A program made the position numbers and the translations under genes. From contig KQ959474.1 of assembly GCA_001552765.1 (NCBI GenBank), positions 43,418 to 107,417 on the forward strand: a stretch of DNA of 64,000 nt, written 5' to 3'. Below are positions 62,205 to 64,000 of this stretch, in pieces. The number at the start of each line of letters is the position of its first letter. Within the stretch, counting starts at the first letter, position 1. The stretch comes from Bacteroidales bacterium KA00344 (GTDB lineage: Bacteria > Bacteroidota > Bacteroidia > Bacteroidales > Bacteroidaceae). Below the pieces are notes generated by a model. It was given only the letters and a program-made list of their open reading frames with translations, did no database searches and was not told where the DNA came from.

Positions 62205-62235
62205 TGTTTTATTAATGATTAAAAACTACTGGCCG

Positions 62236-62266
62236 CAAAGCTATATATAAAAATGAGAACAGACAA
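62236..62266 (-). promoter_or_regulatory. Promoter of pdxST
   Basis: On the minus strand TTG (62266-62264), 20 bp, TAGCTTTG (62243-62236), 32 bp before the pdxS ATG. The TTG lies in the loop of the upstream terminator hairpin. Confidence 0.68.
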
Positions 62267-62280
62267 GTTCCTGTTCTCAT
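62253..62280 (-). terminator. Terminator of the ThiD-like/AraC fusion gene
   Basis: On the minus strand a perfect 10-bp stem (ATGAGAACAG/CTGTTCTCAT) with an 8-nt loop is followed by TTTTTATA, 23 bp after the stop. Confidence 0.82.
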
Positions 62281-62303
62281 ATGGATAAACATTGTGCCGA
62301 AAT

Positions 62304-63392
62304 TCACAAGCGGCTCATACGGTTGCGGTATTCTACGGGTGAACAGCCTTGATGTGAACTGAAGAACTTACTGAACATGGGGAGTGACGAATAGCCGAGC
62401 TTGGTGGCGATTTCACTGATGGTAAGTCTTGACGTGGCCAATAGGGTAGAGGCCTCGCGCATGATGTAGTCGGCTATAACCTGTTTGGGCGTTTTCTCCA
62501 CTATCGTGGCCGTGATGCGTGTAAGGTAGCGGGGAGTGATGGCGAGACGATCGGCATAGAACGCCACGTCGTGGGCCTCACGATAATGCGTTGCAATGAG
62601 GGCCATGAACTGGTTGTAGAGGTCAGCTTGTCGGTGTCCTTGAATGCTACTGTCTACGGCATACACCACTTGGCTGTGCAGATAGTCGTGGGCACGGCTG
62701 ATGGCTGTTGTGATGTTGCTGCCCATAGCCAGGTGCGTGGCAATGGCTGCCGACAGTGCTCCGCCCACGCCGTGCCGTTGCCACCCTTCAGTATTTTGCG
62801 AACTGAAAAACTGATGCTTTCCCTCTGTCATCAGTACGGCGGTGAGTCGGCCTTCGGTCTGGTGTCCGCCACGTATGAGCACAGCTTGTGCTCCCATGTC
62901 GGTAAATTGTTGGGCCGCCTCCAGCATGTCGTCATCCGAAACAATGGGTCTGCCCAGTAAGACTTCGGCTTCGTTACATCGTGTGAGCAGTATAGTGGCT
63001 TCGGGAATGAGTTTTTGTATCCATGCGTTGATGGCTTCATCGCCAATCAGTTGTTTGCCATGAGAAGTCACGATTCCCGGCACCATCACTCTGTGAGTGC
63101 AACCCACAATTTCGTTCTTTAAAGCCGCAATCGTGTCGGCATCGCGCACCATCCCCACTTTCACGGTCTTGGGCCGACAGTCTTCTATGATGGCTCTAAC
63201 CTGTCTGACAACGATGTCGCACGGCAGGTTGAGCAAGTCGTGTATGCCCTGCCCATCCTGCACAGTCACTGTGGTAAGCGCCGTCAGAGCATAGCCTCCT
63301 AAAGCCGATATGGTCTTGATGTCGGCTTGTATTCCGGAAGCACCGGTGTTGTCGGAGCCGGTAATGCTCAAAACGTATGGCATGAAGTTCAT
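62304..63392 (-). CDS. ThiD-like kinase domain fused to an AraC-type DNA-binding domain
   Basis: 362 residues from MNFMPYVLSITGSDNTGASG (ATG at 63392; MPYVL at 63383 is a second choice). Residues about 3-250 follow the ThiD/PdxK ribokinase-like fold (GIQADIKTISALGGYALTAL, VKVGMVRDADTI, LTRCNEAEVLLG, VLIRGGHQ). The usual HGTGC loop with catalytic Cys is HGVGGALSAAIA here. Residues about 260-362 are an AraC domain (YADRLAITPRYLTRI, ISEIATKLGYSSLPMFSKFF, GCSPVEYRNR). It lies just upstream of pdxS in the same direction. The loss of the kinase loop and the added DNA-binding domain suggest a regulator that senses a pyrimidine or vitamin B6 compound. A TTG start at 63455 cannot be excluded. The stretch 63456-63673 holds nothing I recognise. 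Confidence 0.85.
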   Translation of the reverse strand: MNFMPYVLSITGSDNTGASGIQADIKTISALGGYALTALTTVTVQDGQGIHDLLNLPCDIVVRQVRAIIEDCRPKTVKVGMVRDADTIAALKNEIVGCTHRVMVPGIVTSHGKQLIGDEAINAWIQKLIPEATILLTRCNEAEVLLGRPIVSDDDMLEAAQQFTDMGAQAVLIRGGHQTEGRLTAVLMTEGKHQFFSSQNTEGWQRHGVGGALSAAIATHLAMGSNITTAISRAHDYLHSQVVYAVDSSIQGHRQADLYNQFMALIATHYREAHDVAFYADRLAITPRYLTRITATIVEKTPKQVIADYIMREASTLLATSRLTISEIATKLGYSSLPMFSKFFSSHQGCSPVEYRNRMSRL

Positions 63393-63673
63393 GTGCTGTT
63401 CATCAATTAAACATTCCTGCGAGATGCTTAAAACGTTTGTGAATATCCGATTCAAAACTTTCTCTGTAAGATTGGAAGGCCGGATTGCTTAGGTCACCTT
63501 CGCTCGACACCTCTTTCACGAAATGTCAGGCAAATGTCGGAAGATTTTTTAGAATCTCCAAGAAAATGCCGAAAATCATACGAACGAATACCAAACACCC
63601 ATTCATAGAATGAATCTGGTGCATACTTGATAACCTTTTACACGCTTCCCGAATCCCTTTTTTGTGTAAAATA

Positions 63674-64000
63674 AGATTACTGTTTTTCGGTGATTATTTT
63701 GAAGGCATCCAGCGCAAAAAGGGCTATGTTTTTGGCCTTGTTGTCCGCTCGTTCAACCCAAAAATGCTTCGTTTTGTCCGCTCTGAATTTCGACACACCG
63801 TGACGGAGGCTTAATGGTGGCGTGGTTAAGCCTTAGTGACGACACGGTTAAGGCTCATTCACGTTGCGGTTAAGGCTCTTTCGCGCAGCCATTCGATATG
63901 CAACCGCGAATTGCAAAATATGCTTAGGAAAGGCGTCATTGTATAATGTATTGATTATCAACAAGCTACGAATTATCGCAAATTTAACGAATTTCGGACG
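63674..64000 (+). repeat. Dispersed intergenic element, copy D (cut by window end)
   Basis: Left block at 63676-63730 (ACTGTTTTTCGGTGATTATTTT, GCATCCAGCGCAAAAA, GGGCTATG). Four 22-bp units at 63806-63827, 63828-63849, 63850-63871 and 63872-63893. CGATATGCAACCGCGAA follows, then TTGATTATCAACA and the start of the right block (AATTATCGCAAATTT, GAATTTCGGACG). GCATCC is 101 bp before the array as in copy C. The window ends inside the right block. Confidence 0.85.

Noticed and set aside
63806..63893. 22-bp unit arrays as CRISPR
   Set aside because: Units are contiguous with no spacers of constant length, they differ from each other, and no cas gene is near.

Overview
The window looks like a chromosomal segment of a Bacteroidota bacterium, most probably a Prevotella-like member of the Prevotellaceae. 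The evidence is the promoter grammar (repeated TAnnTTTG -7 boxes, often with a TTG/TTTG about 19-20 bp upstream), the near absence of Shine-Dalgarno sequences, and the gene set: a TonB-dependent receptor with DUF5689 and OB-fold lipoproteins, many short lipoproteins, a VorABC-type 2-oxoacid:ferredoxin oxidoreductase, AsnA, a thioredoxin reductase/peroxidase pair and a Wza/Wzz/Wzx/Wzy-type polysaccharide locus. No rRNA, IS element, phage or CRISPR array was found. There is one tRNA, tRNA-Arg(CCG).

Layout. 0-9 kb: a partial gene, an LptD-like outer-membrane protein, then on the minus strand NUDIX hydrolase, TrmH-type RNA methyltransferase, Kef-type antiporter, peptidase T and tRNA-Arg. 9.5-23.3 kb: asnA, dnaX, an FtsB/DivIC-like protein with a small membrane protein, a DUF4369-like lipoprotein, dihydroorotase, metallophosphoesterase, PlsC, a polyprenol-phosphate mannosyltransferase-like GT2 and Mfd. 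23.6-30.4 kb: a tiny TPR protein with the four-subunit 2-oxoacid:ferredoxin oxidoreductase, TrpB2, TrxB and a glutathione-peroxidase-family protein. 30.6-40.8 kb: two orphan lipoproteins, then a cluster that reads as a nucleic-acid acquisition system (nuclease lipoprotein, L31, two OB-fold/DUF5689 lipoproteins, TonB-dependent receptor, secreted EEP-family nuclease, uracil-DNA-glycosylase-like protein, uridine kinase). 41-46 kb: DUF308 protein, histidine phosphatase, a secreted low-complexity basic protein, a Wzi-like protein and a lipoprotein. 46-60.6 kb: an exopolysaccharide locus on the minus strand, interrupted by one GH16 gene on the plus strand. 60.7-63.4 kb: PLP synthase pdxS-pdxT preceded by a ThiD-like/AraC fusion protein.

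Main unexpected features. (1) Five intergenic copies (A-E) of a roughly 350-380 bp element built around an array of 22-bp near-palindromic units. They lie at 3.2, 11.0, 28.2, 40.8 and 63.7 kb, all in the same orientation. A-D share a left block and all five share a right block. The left-block-to-array distance is 79 bp in two copies and 101 bp in two others, a difference of exactly one unit. (2) The nucleic-acid acquisition cluster at 31.9-40.8 kb. (3) A ThiD-like domain that lacks the usual GTGC catalytic loop, fused to an AraC DNA-binding domain directly upstream of pdxST, a candidate vitamin-B6-sensing regulator. Smaller points are two promoters embedded in terminator hairpins, a 10-G tract inside vorB, a 102-bp long-stem inverted repeat after mfd and Ser-rich insertions in Mfd.

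All functional names rest on motif and family recognition by reading. No database search was run.
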